Assembly: GCF_910592395.1 (NCBI RefSeq)
Contig: NC_088321.1
Span: 2,048,001 to 2,112,000, forward strand
Direction: 5' to 3'
Source of the DNA: Lineus longissimus
Lineage: Eukaryota > Nemertea > Pilidiophora > Heteronemertea > Lineidae
Length of the DNA: 64,000 nucleotides
The translations under genes were made by a program, and so were the position numbers. The notes under the pieces are model-generated. The model made no database searches, was not told where the DNA came from, and saw only the letters and a list, made by a program, of their open reading frames with translations. Shown piece after piece: positions 1-14,221 of the stretch; the first letter of the stretch is position 1; every line of letters starts with the position of its first letter.

Positions 1-126
1 TGACAAGTACTGTCCTTAATAGAGAGGTGTCCTGATTATCAAGGTCAAATTGAATGGAAGCAACCAATTGGGACCAAAACTAGTGTCCTTAATAGAGAGG
101 TGTCTGTTAAGGGTGGTTCCACGGTA
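1..126. mobile_element. Pogo-like MITE, right part (cut by window edge)
   Basis: Contains the family core (caaattgaatgga, aaactagtgtcc) and ends ggttccacggta, a slightly changed terminal repeat. See 21686-21863 for a complete copy. Confidence 0.7.
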
Positions 127-260
127 CACTTGAACCTCCAGAAAATGCTTCACGGGGGTAAAAAACCTGGAAACAAATCTCTTTTTTGTAATTTTGGCCC
201 CACCTAATAAAATTTTGGGTGCACACTCCGTTAAACAATGAGTATTTAGTGTGATTGAGA

Positions 261-515
261 GGCCTTTCAATTACGTGGAGACCTCTACACGCTGTATTTT
301 TTTAGCCTATTTTGGGGACATGTTTTTTAGCTTAATTTGGGGACATTTCATTACGCCAATTTGCCTGAACAGTGACGTCATAAATCAAAGTTAGTGACCG
401 ATATCACCACATACACCTGAAAAATCATAATTTTAGGGTAAAACTATAAAATTAGGCCATTTGGATGAGATTTGGTTATGTTAGGGGTCAAAAAACGCTT
501 CAGGGGGGTCATATT

Positions 516-546
<31 letters not shown>

Positions 547-616
547 CCTAATTTGGGGACATCCTGTACGGCCTTCACCGTTATACAGTGTAGGAATCAT
601 GTAATTGAGAGGCCTG
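261..616. mobile_element. TIR element with aggcct(c/t)tcaattac ends
   Basis: Left end ggcctttcaattacgtggag and right end inverted (aattgagaggcc), with a poly-A run at 521-546. The same element lies inverted at 5717-6191. No coding capacity. Confidence 0.65.
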
Positions 617-648
617 GTCGTCTGATATTTTCGATCTTCTTTCCACAG

Positions 649-868
649 TTTCATCCGATTGGCCGACTACCTCATCGTGAACACGATGCACGTCCTGGCC
701 GTCAACTCCGTCTCCACGCTCCTCAACTACCTGACCGAGCAGCTCCAGAACACGCCGACGCTGGCGGACATACAGGCAGACATGGCGCCGCCGGTGGAGA
801 ATGACGACGAGGATGACGACGAAAAAGTCGCAAAAACGAAAGAGGAAAAAATGAAAGAGGAGGACAAG
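649..868 (+). CDS. DNAH6: DNAH6 exon 1 of window (tail)
   Basis: Follows a ttccacag acceptor; the first base completes a codon from an exon upstream of the window. Reads [20 protein letters not shown], a conserved tail segment, then a very acidic/lysine stretch ([20 protein letters not shown]) that is probably a flexible linker. Ends in phase 0 at aag|gttggt. Confidence 0.86.
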
Positions 869-3800
869 GTTGGTCAAAATAAAAATTGGAATGAGTTTTT
901 TTCTCAATGAATTTTAAAAAGCGTCAGATATTTTGGCAGCATTTGCATTCTAAAATGCAAAAGGTCCAACAGATTGTATTTTACGCGCCGGTCACCGATC
1001 CAAAGGTTGACCGCGCTCAACGTTGCTTAACTTCCACTCTGGGGCCAACGCGTCAACCACTGGGCCATAAAGGAATTCCCTTATGGCCGGCGGGTTAAGC
1101 CGTGCCTTAAACCTGGGGGTCCCCCCTTCGGACAGAGATGGATCGTCCTTGATCCTACTTAGCGCTTCATGCGCCTCAGTACCGAACTACAAATCCAGAG
1201 CTCGCATCGCGTGGGAAGGTCTGCCAGATGTATTGTACGCGCCGGTCACCGATCCAAAGGTTGACCGCTCTCAACGTTGCTTTACTTCCACTCTGGGGCC
1301 AACGCGCCAACCACTGGGCCATAAAGGAATTCCCTCATGGCCGGCGGGTTAAGCCGTGCCATATACCTGGGGGTACTATACACAGTTTATCCATTTGTGG
1401 CGAGAAGAATATCATGAATATTAATTTTACCCCGAAATGCAAATTTTTCCTGTATCAAAGTTTGACGATTTTCAACTTTTCTGGCCGTCGAGTTTTAATT
1501 CATCTTTGCAACTTTTCTCTCAGGAAGAGGATGAAATTCCCCAGCTTCCACCCCTCTACATCTCAGAGTTCATCCTGGAGCCGATGCAGCTAACCTTCTC
1601 CCCCGATGAGGATGAATTCCATGAGGGCCTACAGGAGGTCATCAAGCGATTTCAAGAGGCTGTGCTCTCTGTGGAGAATTTGGTACCAGATACATACTTC
1701 GACGCATTCACCAGGTAAGTTTTGTGGTATTTGGCATGAGTAGGTTTCCTTTGGGTTGTCTGGTTTCCTCCTACTTATATTACAATCTCCCAATATTGTC
1801 CTGGTTGCCGCAAATTGCATGGAAACAACCAATTTTTTTGGTCAAAACTAATGTCCTTAATAGAGAGGTTGTTCTCAATAGAGAGGTTGTCCTTAATAGA
1901 GAGGTTGTCCTTAATAGAGAGGTTGTCCTTATAAAGAGGTTGTCCTTAATAGAGAGATTGTCCTTAATAGAGAGGTTGTCCTTAATAGAGAGGTTGTCCT
2001 TAATAGAGAGGTTGTCCTTATAGAGAGGTTGTCCTTATAGAGAGGTTGTCCTCAATAGAGAGGTTGTCCTGATACAGAGGTTGTCCTTGATAGAGAGGTT
2101 GTCCTAGATAGAGAGGTTGTCCTTTATAGAGAGGTTGTCCTTAGCGAACACCTCTCTATTAAGGACAGCCTCTCAATTAAGGACACTAGTTTTGGTCCCA
2201 AGTTGGTTGTTTCCATTCAATTTGACCTCTCTAATCAGGACACCTCTCTATTAAGGACAGCGCTTGTCAGTACCGAGGGTGTCCTTAATAGAGAGGTTCT
2301 ACCGTATTAAAACAGATATTCCTCTCCACTAATTCCAGGCCAATCATCAACAACAAATTCGAAGAGAAATCGTGCGGTGACGGACCTAGTCTCAGTACGA
2401 TGTTCGAGGACGACCGACATCTTCAAAACATCATCCAGAATATCCGTGAGGCTCTCCAGGCCGCATTCAACGCGGCCAATCAGTACGCTGACTGCTTCGA
2501 GCCGTACAGAGAGTTCTATCGCGAGAATGAGGCTCTGGATTTGGACGCCGTCAAGGCCGCAGACCATGGTAAGTGTCATTGATCGAAAAGTCAGTTTTTG
2601 AAAACATATTCACTGTGCATCAAAATGGTAAAAAATGAAGGACCTGTTGTGACGTTCGCACTCAAAATATGTCGGGCAGCAATGGAGATGATATCGTCTG
2701 CTGAGAGTGAAAGCTAGACTTTGATTGAACTCAAATGATATGCAGTAGAACCTCTCTATTAGGACACCCTCGTGACTGACAAGTGCTGTCCTTAATAGAG
2801 AGGTGTCCTGATTAGAGAGGTCAAATTGAATGGAAACCACCAATTTGGACCAAAACTAGTGTCCTTAATAGAGAGGTTGTGCTTAATAGGGAGGTTGTCC
2901 TTAATAGAGAGGTGTCCGCTAAGAGAGGTACCACTATTAGTGTCTTTAACAGAGAGGTTTTCCTCAATAGAGAGGTTGTCCTTAATACAGAGGTGTCCCC
3001 TAAGAGAGGTTCCACTATTAGTGTCCTTAACAGAGAGGCTTTCCTTAATAGAGAGGTGTCCGCTAAGGGAGGTTCCACTATCAGTGTCCTTAGTAGAGAG
3101 GCTTTCCTTAATAGAGAGGTGTCCACTAAGGGCTCTTCCACTATTAGTGTCCCTAACAGAGAGGTTTTCCTTAATAGAGAGGTGGACGCTAAGGGAAGTT
3201 CCGCTATATCAATTGATAAAAAATTTTAATTCATTTGCAGATGTGAGTTTCTTCGCTGAGTCGCTCGATCGCTACCACAAGCAGCACAAAATGGCGGAGA
3301 CAATCAAAGAAAAGCGACCAATCGGAATGCTGCTAATAGACGCCATCAAGATGAAGGATCTTCTCATTCCGTCGCCCCTCAGGTGCTTGGATGTAAGTAT
3401 TGACAACTCTCGGGAGATCTCTAAAGTACAGTAGAACCCTCTATTAGGGACACCCTTTAGATTGACAAGTACTGTCCTTGATTAGAAGGTGTCCTGATTA
3501 CAGAAGTAACGTTGATCGGAAACGACGAACTTGGTACCAAAAGTGGCCTTACAGACTGGGTCTCCTTAGGGAACTGTCTCCTAAAGGAGGACCCCACCTC
3601 GAAATCCCTGGACATGATGGCCGATCTTGCTGGTCCTTGGGGCAGGTTCAAGATAGGCAGAATTGGCCCTGAGAGCTGCCAGTTTTGAGTGTTTTGTCAG
3701 GATGCGGGTGACAGCCATTGGGTCGGTGTTGCAGAATCAGACTTGGAGCCATAATATCTCATCAGAATTAAATTCCAAAGTGATTGTTCTATGTTTCAGT

Positions 3801-6800
3801 GTATCAACGATCTGTTGCCCGTCCTTGCCAGGAACGAGGTTGACCGCCTGATCGCCGAGCTCCAGGACGGCCAATTCAAGTTGGAATTCACGGCCAGCTC
3901 GACCATAGAGTTTGTGGAGAGTCTGACATTCTTGGATCAGATTCAGGAGAGGGTATGTACACACATTATGAACTCGCTGCTCCTTCCATTTACTTTTCAT
4001 TACATAATAGTCATCATTGACTATTATGCCCAGGGCCTACCGCCAAGGGGGTAGAGTCCACGCAAGCTACTCATGTTTCTCACTTGGTGGGGTCTTTAAC
4101 CTGCACTGGTATAGACACCAGGTACAAGGAACCTCGCTTTAACATCTCATTCAAAGGACTGTGAAAGGCCAGGAATTTTAGTTCCTTGAAAGCCACGCCG
4201 GTTCATCCATAATACAAATGCTGTGGTCCTCGGGATCGAACCCGGGCCTATTGCCTGGTAGCCAGCAGTGTTAACCACTAGGCTATGAGGCTCCTTGACT
4301 CGGAGCCTCAAACTTGTTGTGAAGAGCCAGGAATTCTAGCTCCTTGAAAGCCATGCTGGTTCATCCAGAAATACAATCCTGGTTCCTCCCCGGGATCGAA
4401 CCCCGGCCTATTGCGTGGTAGCCAGCAGTGCTAACCACAAGGCCACTTTGCCCCCTGAAGCAGTCGCATCCGTCTCTTGCCTTCATTCTCTATAAACTGA
4501 AACGTCGACAAATTTACCGTCGTCAACAGCCCGCAATTATATCTTGAGCGATCCGAGATCTATCTTCGGAGCGTCGAGGGTTAGTCTGAGTGAGTGCCGT
4601 CACGGAAACTGTGCCGCATAATTGCTTCAGGAGTGTGGCAACGCGAGTTTTGCACATTGTTTTGGAAGCCGTGAACCAAACAAACTAGGCCCGGAAGTCT
4701 TCTCCTCAAGACTTGGCGGGCTTAATTTGACTTCTTGTGACCCTTCTTATGTTCCAAAATCAATTTCATGACTGTTCGATCTACTGTTCGTAACTTCTAT
4801 CGCAAATACATTTCTTCCTATCCTTCTAGAGACAGGGTGAGTTTGTTCACCTCAGTAAATGTTGATCACATTCACTTACATAAATGTGACCCACCGCGGC
4901 AAAATGAGTCGCATGTCGCACAGAAGATGAGCCTAAATGACACCAGGAGATAATGGAAGAAATTGATGTGCTCATATTTCACATGAGGCAGACAATAGTG
5001 AAATGAACAACCAGTCTGTCTCAACCTGCAAAACTCGGAGCGACATCGACTCATCTTGCCGTCACAGCAAAACCAGTCGCATGTCGCACAGAAGATGAGC
5101 CTAAAATGACACCTGGACATAATAGAAGAAATTGATATACTCAATTTTCACAAAAGGCAGACAATAGTGAAATGAACAACCAGTCTGTCTCAACCTGTCA
5201 AGCTCGGAGCGACATGCGACTCATTTTGCTATGGCAGGTCACAAACGCCCTCACTAAACTTTTACCCTTTGACAAAATTAGATGTAAAAATCTCTGAAAC
5301 TCAAGCAGCTTTTCAGAATATCGTATCAAAGTGCATGAAGTATTTATTTTGAAAATAGTTTAAAATATGATAATTATGTACAAAATTGTTTGTGTCCACT
5401 TACATGCATGGTTATTGTGTCTTAAATGTCACTCATTCGGAACGCATGCTATTTATAATACAGGTCATGTACATTTCGTTCTTTCATGCATGCAGTATAG
5501 CTGTTGTACATAGCGGGAATGTTTTGAGATATTCGAATTGATTGTGTGGGGGGAATTTGCTAGGCCTTGATTGAATTATTTTAAAGAGAATTTTAAAAAT
5601 AAAGGAGCCTCACCCCCAGTGCCTGACCTGCTGGGTAAGAACCAGGGGGACGAGGTTCTGATTTTTTTCTCCGATGGGATCCAGTTGTTAAGTGTGGTTA
5701 GTGATAGCGCGTAATCAGGCCTCTCAATTACATGATTCCTACACCGTATAACGGTGCAGGCCGTACAGGATGTCCCCAAATTAGGTCTTTTTTTTTTCTT
5801 TTTAAAAAAAAAAAGATACAGTGGAACCTCCCTTAGCGGACACCTCTCTAATTAGGACAACCTCTCTATTAAGGACAGCACTTGTCAGTCCCGAGGGTGT
5901 CCTTAATATTGAGAGGTTCTACTGTAATATGACCCCCCCCCGAAGCGTTTTTTGACCCCTAACATAACCAAATCTCATCCAAATGGCCTAATTTTATAGT
6001 TTTACTCTAAAATTATGATTTTTCAGGTGTATGTGGTGATATCAGTCACTAACTTTGATTTATGACGTCGCTGTTCAGGCAAATTGGCGCGATGAAATGT
6101 CCCCAAATTAAGCTAAAAAGCAAAAAAACATGTCCCCCAAAATAGGCTAAAAAATACAGGGTGTAGAGGTCTCCACGTAATTGAAAGGCCTGGTAATCAT
6201 CATAGCTCCACCCAGAGGCCAATAATGATCCATGCACGGAGACTTTTGCCTCTGTTAACCCTTTGCAGCCTGAATAAAATTTCGAAAATTCACCAATTTT
6301 CGACACTTTTTTGAAGGTAGGCCTAATGTATGCGTTTATAGTGTTTTGATTACTAGCACTCGCAGTATCATTATTTGAATGTTCACTGTTGAATTTATCG
6401 TCGTTTTCATCGTCTAAATCCCATGTTTCACTGTCAATTTGGCATAAAACATCGCTCAAAGACATGTGAGCCCTTCGTGAGGCCATCCCTGCGTTTGATC
6501 ATTGACAAAATATCGAAAGTAACGGAGACAATACCACTAATGAATATTCCTAGGTTGGAGGGTCCAGGCCTATCAATTAGACACGAGTATGTTTTTAACT
6601 ATCAAGTACATATTTGGAGAGGTATTGAAAAAATATTTGCTGTGGCAAGTCTACAGATATAAAGAAATTATTTGATGAAAAAATTAATTTTGCTAATTTG
6701 GTAATAGGGGGCGTGTTTTGAGTTTTTTCTGCCAGTTGGCTGAAAAGAGTGGAAATATCAAAGTCTGTCCAATTTGTCGATTATCAAAAAATTTCCGTGG

Positions 6801-9800
6801 TCAATCACCAGTTTATTTTTCACCATTTACTTGTCCGACTGTCCGGAATAACATAATCTAAATTTCAGATTCACAACCCCACGCAGTATTTGATGCTTCG
6901 CGGTCAAACATTGACAATTTAACTGCTAAAAGGCTTAAAAAATCAATTGTGGTCTTGTCTCAACGAACATTCTGACCATGCATGCATCCATTGGAAAGCA
7001 GGCATTCTCAGCTTTCTAATGGGACTAGTGGCTCCGCCGTGTAACGAACAATTGAGTCACAACAGGAAAGTTAAAGAGCATGTCTCCGGATAGCCACATA
7101 TGTACATATACAGGGGAACCTCCCTTAGCGGATACCTCTCTATTAAGGACAACCTCTCCATTAAGGACAACCTCTCTATTAAGGACACTAGTTTTGGTCC
7201 CAAATGGCAGTTTCCATTCATTCTGACCTCTCTAGTCAGGACACCTCTCTATTAAGGACACTAGTTTTGGTCCCAAATGGCAGTTTCCATTCATTCTGAC
7301 CTCTCTAATCAGGACACCTCTCTATTAAGGACACTAGTTTTGGTCCCGAAATGGCAGTTTCCATTCATTCTGACCTCTCTTATCAGGACACCTTTTTATT
7401 AAGGACAGCACTTGTCAGTCCCAAGGGTGTCCTCTATAGAGAGGTTCTACTGTATACAGTTCTTTGCAAATGGCGTCATCTCCGATTTATTTCCAGATCG
7501 AACCACTGGAGAAAGAGGCGGATATCGTCAAAGAGATGTATGAGCTTATCGAACAGTTCACGGTCCCAACCCCGCCCGAGGATTTCGCCGTTTACCAGAC
7601 GCTCAGCCCGTCGATTATCAACGTGAAGAATGCTATTGATAAGTCACTGACAGAGCGTGATGCGAACATCGATAAGTTCTGTAACAGTTTGGATAAGGAC
7701 ATCGCAGAGTTGGCCAAGGAAGTCAAGGAGATTAAACAAGAATCACAGGTTGGTACTTTCTTTGGCCTAAGGCCAAGACAACTACGTCCTTCAGCGGAAA
7801 TTGTATTTTGTGTATCAATGGTCTTAGACTACTCATTATGAACATCGATAAGTTCTGTAACAGTTTGGATAAGGACATCGCTGAGTTGGCCTAGGAAGTC
7901 AAGGAGATTAAACAAGAATCACAGGTTGGTACTTTCTTTGGCCTTAGAAGGCCAAGACAACTACGTCCTTCAGCGGGAATTGTATTTTGTGTATCAATCG
8001 TCTTAGACTACTACTCATGTTCTATTATTAAAGTCTCTGGTATCTTGAGTTCCAAGCATCAATGTGTTGGATTTAGTAGCAGAATTGAGCATTTTCGGTG
8101 CAGAAAATGTTTCAAGGGGGTAATTTATCCTTTATTAACATTTATTGAATGATGAGTATAAAAAAGTATATTTCCGCCTCACTCAAATTCGTCCTTATTA
8201 GGGCTAAAAATACTACACACAATCAATCCCAAGAAGTTAGTTAGGGGTCATTGCGTGTTTTTCCCGGCATAATCTCTCCGTCAGAGACCAACGACGACAA
8301 GCTCTCAGGAGAAGGCGGGCGCCCTGATAATTCACCTGACGATAATTTCATTGCAGAACCCGCTGATCTTGGACCCGACGGCCGAGAAAAACAAGGTACG
8401 GAACATCCTCACGAAGCTCCTCGTGCAAATGGAAGACCTCCAAAAGAGGGCGTTCACGTATAAATCGTACCAGAAAAATTTCAAAGTCGAGCAGACGAAG
8501 TTTGACGCGCTTGAGGAGGCTCACGCTGAATTGAAGCTCAAGCAACTCTTATGGGAATCTATCGACGAGTGGGACGTCATGCTCGAGGAATGGACAAATG
8601 TAAGTAGGGCGCCGTCTGGTGGTGAAGTATGGAACTAAGACGTTTTTATTTTTGCTGTTTTTTCATATGTACGCCGTGTTTCCCATCAGGACTGAGTTGT
8701 TCAAAAACACGTTAGCTTTGATGGAGACGTTAAGTCATAACGTGTACATTTCAGTGGGTTTAACTGAAAGAGATAACGTCCTTGAGAAACGTAAGGGTAA
8801 CTCGTGTCAAATTTCACCATATAATGTTTTAGCTGTTTTTGACAAATGACTACGTCACTTTCTCATAAATCGGTAAGGTTTTCGAATTGAAGTGCACATT
8901 TTCTAGAAATTGATGGTTTAATCCCGCCCGGACGGCTCGCTTCGATGCCGTTTTCGTTGATGACGTCACAACATGAACATTTTCGCGGTTGCGGTGGTTT
9001 ACATTCAGCGATTTTATAATAAATCTAATCAAAAATGGAAAATTTGAGCTTTAGATTTGTGATCAACAATTAAAAACGGACGTATTTCCGCAAAGTTGTA
9101 AATCACATCATAGTATCCCTTTAACGTAACCATTAGGAATAACCTGACTTTTGAGCTTTTGAACCGGGCCTAGGAGAAGATTTGTCGGGTACAGAAAGTT
9201 ACTTTCCCCAGAAAGTCTTTTTTCGAAAATGATATTGGTGTATAACTGAGGGCATAGGGTAAAGACCATTGCATGAGATTTTGGTCGCACTGGTTAGTTA
9301 AGCTTAAGATTTCATCATCATCATTACCGGCGTCGTAACCCTATTGAATTTTTGCCGTAGGGATGGCGTCCAATCTAGACTTAACTGTCTACCCATGTAG
9401 GATCTTTTACTTGACCTGGCTAAGACTCTCAGGTGCAAGGGACCACGGCTTTTAGTCTCATCCGACAGACCCTCGAGTATTTCATACGTTAGTGTACGTG
9501 TTGTGAAGAGCTAGGAATTTAAGTTCCTTGAAAGCCACGCCGGTTCATCCAGAAATACAATCCTGGGTTCTCCCCGGGATCGAACCCAGGCCGTATTGCG
9601 TGGTAGCCAGCAGTGTTAACCACCAGGCTATGAGGCTCCTCGACTCAGAGCCTCAAACTTGTTGTCAAGAGCCAGGAATTTTCGTTCCTTGAAAGCTACG
9701 CCGGTTCATCCAGAAATACAATCCTGGGTTCTCCCCGGGATCGAACCCGGGCCCTATTGCGTGGTAGCCAGCAGTGTTAACCACCAGGCTATGAGGCTCC

Positions 9801-12800
9801 TCGACTCAGAGCCTCAAACTTGTTGTCAAGAGCCTGGAATTTTCGTTCCTTGAAAGTCACGCCGGTTCATCCAGAAATACAATCCTGGGTTCTCCCCGGG
9901 ATCGAACCCGGGCCCTATTGCGTGGTAGCCAGCAGTGTCAACCACACGGCTATGAAGATTTAAATCGTCTTTTTCAGTAATAATGTTAAATATCTTCCAA
10001 CAGGCTCCGCTCGAATCGATCGACGCAGAAACTCTCGGCACCAACACCGTGAAATACGGCAAGTCCGTCTACCAACTCGAGAAGGGCCTACCGCCAAATG
10101 GGGTGGTCCCGCTCCTGAAAGAACGCGTCGAAAGCATGAAGGAGAAACTACCCGTAATCACACATCTGCGTAACCCGACGCTGAAGTCGCGTCACTGGGA
10201 GATGATCGAGAGTACGATCGGGTATCATTTTGATGCCGAGGACCCGCTGTCGCTCGGGAAGCTGAATGAGCTGGATGCGTTCAGGCATACAGAAGCAATT
10301 GAGGAGGTATCCGCCCAGGCTAGTTCTGAGGCCAGCTTGGAGGCCATCTTGAGGAAGGTAGGTGTCCCCACAATTCATCATGGTAGACTGACAGCAATTC
10401 ACCGATACTCTATTCTTCAACAGGGAGCAGGTCTGAAGGACATGAGCTGGAGTCTGGCCTACAACTCCACATTCACATAGAACTACTGGTCAAAGGACAC
10501 AACCCTGACCATAAGGCTCTTGGGCTCTGTGGCTTCAGACCTGCTCCCTAATGAAGAATAGAGAGGAATACTGGCCAAAGGACATCACCCTGACCACAAA
10601 GCTCTGGGGCTCTGTGGCTTCAGACCTGCTCCCTAATGAAGAATAGAGAGGAATACTGGCCAAAGGACACCACCCTGACCACAAAGTTCTGGGGCTCTGT
10701 GGCTTCAGACCTGCTCCCTAATAAAGAATAGAGAGGAATACTGGCCAAAGGTCACCACCCTGACCACAAAGCTCTGGGGCTCTGTGGCTTCAGACCTGCT
10801 CCATAATGAAGAACAGAGAGGAATACTGGCCAAAGGACATCACCCTGACCACAAAGCTCTGGGGCTCTGTGGCTTCAGACCTGCTCCCTAATGAAGAATA
10901 GAGTGGAATATTGGCCAAAGGTCCCCACAATCGGTTGATTAGTTAATTGCTCTTGATTACTTGAACTTTTTTAAATTAGGTTGAAGACTCGTGGAAGTCG
11001 ACCGAGTTCATCGCCCTGCAGCACAAAGATTCGAAAGACGTCTTCATCCTCGGCGGAACTGACGACATCCAGCAGCTCTGGGACGACAGCAACATCAACA
11101 TCGCGACAATCGCCAGCAGTCGCCACGTCGGACCGATCAAATCCCGCGTCGATGATTGGGTGAAGCAGCTTGACCTGTTTGGGAAGACTTTGGTAAGAAA
11201 AATCCCCCGGACGGGAGTCCACCCAATGTCCTTCAATCCCCACAGAATGGTTTGGCTCGCCCCAAAACTAGAGTCACACAAGGGGGGAGGCCATTAACTT
11301 CAACCCCTTAAATCTCTGGGATAACGTCAACATTCCGGCTGTCGCCAGCAGTCGTTGTGTTGGCCAGATCAAATCTTGCGTCGATGATTGGGTGAAACAG
11401 CTTGATCTGTTTGGGAAAACTTTGGTAAAAAAATCCCTGGACAGGAGTCCAACCTTTGTTCTTCACTCCCCAAAGAATGGGTTGGCCCGCCCCAAAACTA
11501 GAGTCACACAAGGGGGGAGACCATTGACTTAAACCCCTTAAATCTCTGGGATAACATCAACATTGGGACTTTCGCCAGCTGTCGTTGTGTTGGCCCGATC
11601 AAATCTCGCGTCGATGATTGGGTCAAGCAGCTGGATCTGTTTGGGAAGACTTTGGTGGAAAAAATCCCCCGGACAGGAGACCAACCTTTGTTCTTCACTC
11701 CCCACAGAATGGGTTGGCCCGCTACAAACTGAGAGCCACAAGGGGGGAGACCCCTTGAAAGCCCTGGGACAGCATCAACATTGCAACTGTCGGCAGCAGC
11801 CATCACGTTGACCCGATCAAATCTCGTGTTGTAAATTGGGATTTTGACCTTTCAATTGGAAAATAAAGTTTTATGCTTGACCCTGCGGGATTCACACATT
11901 TATGCCCTCAAAAAGGAGAAAAAGTATGGTGCTATTGTTGTAAAAAAACCTCAATCAATCATCATATTTTTTTAGGATGAGTGGCTGACATGCCAAAGAA
12001 GTTGGCTCTACCTCGAGAGCATCTTCAGCGCTCCGGATATCCAGCGTCAGCTTCCGACGGAGGCGAAAATGTTCATGCAGGTCGATAAGTCCTACAAAGA
12101 AGTCATGCGAAAGGTCAACAAAGTCCCGTTGGCGATGCGTGCCGCGACGCAGCCTGGGTTGCTCGAGACTTTCCAGAATAACAACACGCTGTTGGATCAG
12201 ATACAGAAATGTCTTGAGGCGTATTTGGAATCCAAACGAGTCATTTTCCCGAGGTGAGTGCATAATTTGAGTCCTTTTTTATCAAAAGCTAGTGATTTAC
12301 ACAAAAATTTATCCATGGCAGAAATGGTACCGTTAGAAAGTGCTTGTCAAGAGCTTTCCAATGAATGGTCATGTCAATAGGTTTAGAAATGGTACCATCT
12401 GAAAGTGCTCATCGAGAGCTTTTCAAAGAATGGTCAAGTCAATAAGTTTACAAATGGTACCATCTAATAGGGCTCATCAAGAGCTTTCCAATGAATGGTC
12501 ATGTCAATAGGTTTACAAATGGTACCATCTGAGAGGGCTCATTTAGAGATTTCGAATCAATAGTCATGTCAATTGACTATTGGTACCACCAGAAAATGCT
12601 AGTCAAGAGCTTTTCAATGAATGGTTATGTCAATAGGTTTACAAATGGTACCATCAGAAAGTGCTCATTGAGAGCTTTCCAATGAATGGTCATGTCAATA
12701 GGTTTAGAAATGGTACCAGCAGAAAGTGCTCATCAAGAGCTTTTCAAAGAATGGTCATGTCAATAGGTTTACAAATGGTACTGTCTGAAAGTGCTCATCG

Positions 12801-14188
12801 AGAGCTTTCCAATGAATGGTCATGTCAATAGGTTTACAAATGGTACCATCTGAGAGGGCTCATTTAGAGATTTCGAATCAATAGTCATGTCAATTGACTA
12901 TTGGTACCACCAGAAAATGCTAGTCAAGAGCTTTTCAATGAATGGTTATGTCAATAGGTTTACAAATGGTACCGTCAGAAAGTGATGGTCAAGAGCATTC
13001 TAATGAATAATCATGTCAGAAGGTTCGGAAAACCTTTCGATTTCTTTTGAAAAAGTATTAAAATCTTTCAAATTCTTCTCGCAGGTTCTACTTCTTATCC
13101 AACGATGAGTTGCTCGAGATTCTCGCCCAGACGCGTAACCCGCTCGCCGTCCAACCTCACCTCAGGAAATGTTTCGACGCCATTGCGAAACTCGAATTCG
13201 GCATCCAGGCGCCGACGTCTAGCGAGGGAAAAGCTACGCCGGACGCAGAGCAAGAGGTTCAGTACACCAATGATATCCTTGCAATGATATCGCCGGAGAA
13301 CGAAAAGGTCGGACTCGGAAAGGTGAGTATAAATTAGGGAATCGGCAGTATTGGGGCGGGTGGGTGGGAAAAGTCAACGAAGGACACAACTCTAGGTTTT
13401 ACAGCCTTGTGATTTTCCACCCTATGGCCATGAGACAAGACCACTAATGAATATTCATAGGTTGGAGGGTCGAGGCCTATCAATTAGACGAGTGCATGTT
13501 TTTAACTCTCAAGTACATATTTGGAGAGGTATTGGAAAAATATTTGCTGTGGCAAGTCTAAAGATATAAAGATATTATTTGATGAAAAAATTAATTTCGA
13601 ATTTTGCTAATTGCTTAGTTTTTATATTTCGCTTCATTACCATTGTTTTAAATTTCTTATGTTTTACACCAGTGTTTTACCAATGTAAAGTGCCTTAGAG
13701 CTCGTTTTACCTGTATAGGGCACTATAAAATATGGTAATTTAATTTAATTTAATTTAAGGGTGAAGTTGTGTGAGTGTCTAAAAAATTGAATTTTTCTAA
13801 AATGTAGACATAAGGATATTATTATTAATGTTTATTTCGTATAACAGTATACAAATTTAAATACAAAAAACAACAATAGTGCATTCGTGCAATTGGTGCG
13901 AGTGCGACAAAAATTACACTCCAATGGATTTAATGAGAAAAGGAACACACATGATTGTTATAAAAATGAAAAGGATATTACTCAAGGTGTGATATAAGAG
14001 TTAATCTATACATAACATGTCTATGATAGTAGATATTTCCTCCCGAGATAATAATTCATTCCCGTAGTCCCTCATAGATAAAAGTTCAGTTATTTGTTGT
14101 CCTCTACGATCTAAGTCGATATCATCAAAGGCCGGTGCTGGTATTTCATAATTAGCGAGGTTAAACCTATCTACATTGTGTTTGTGAA

Positions 14189-14221
<33 letters not shown>

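Noticed and set aside
472-804. 110-codon frame through the poly-A run
   Set aside because: Different frame from exon 1, with a poly-lysine stretch from poly-A; a shadow of the TIR element and exon 1.
983-1110. Functional 5S rRNA gene
   Set aside because: Only the internal promoter part resembles 5S; the rest differs, and it is a tandem partial repeat in an intron.
13800-14220. Non-LTR retrotransposon 3' end
   Set aside because: A poly-A run is present, but no reverse transcriptase or other retrotransposon sequence could be recognised.
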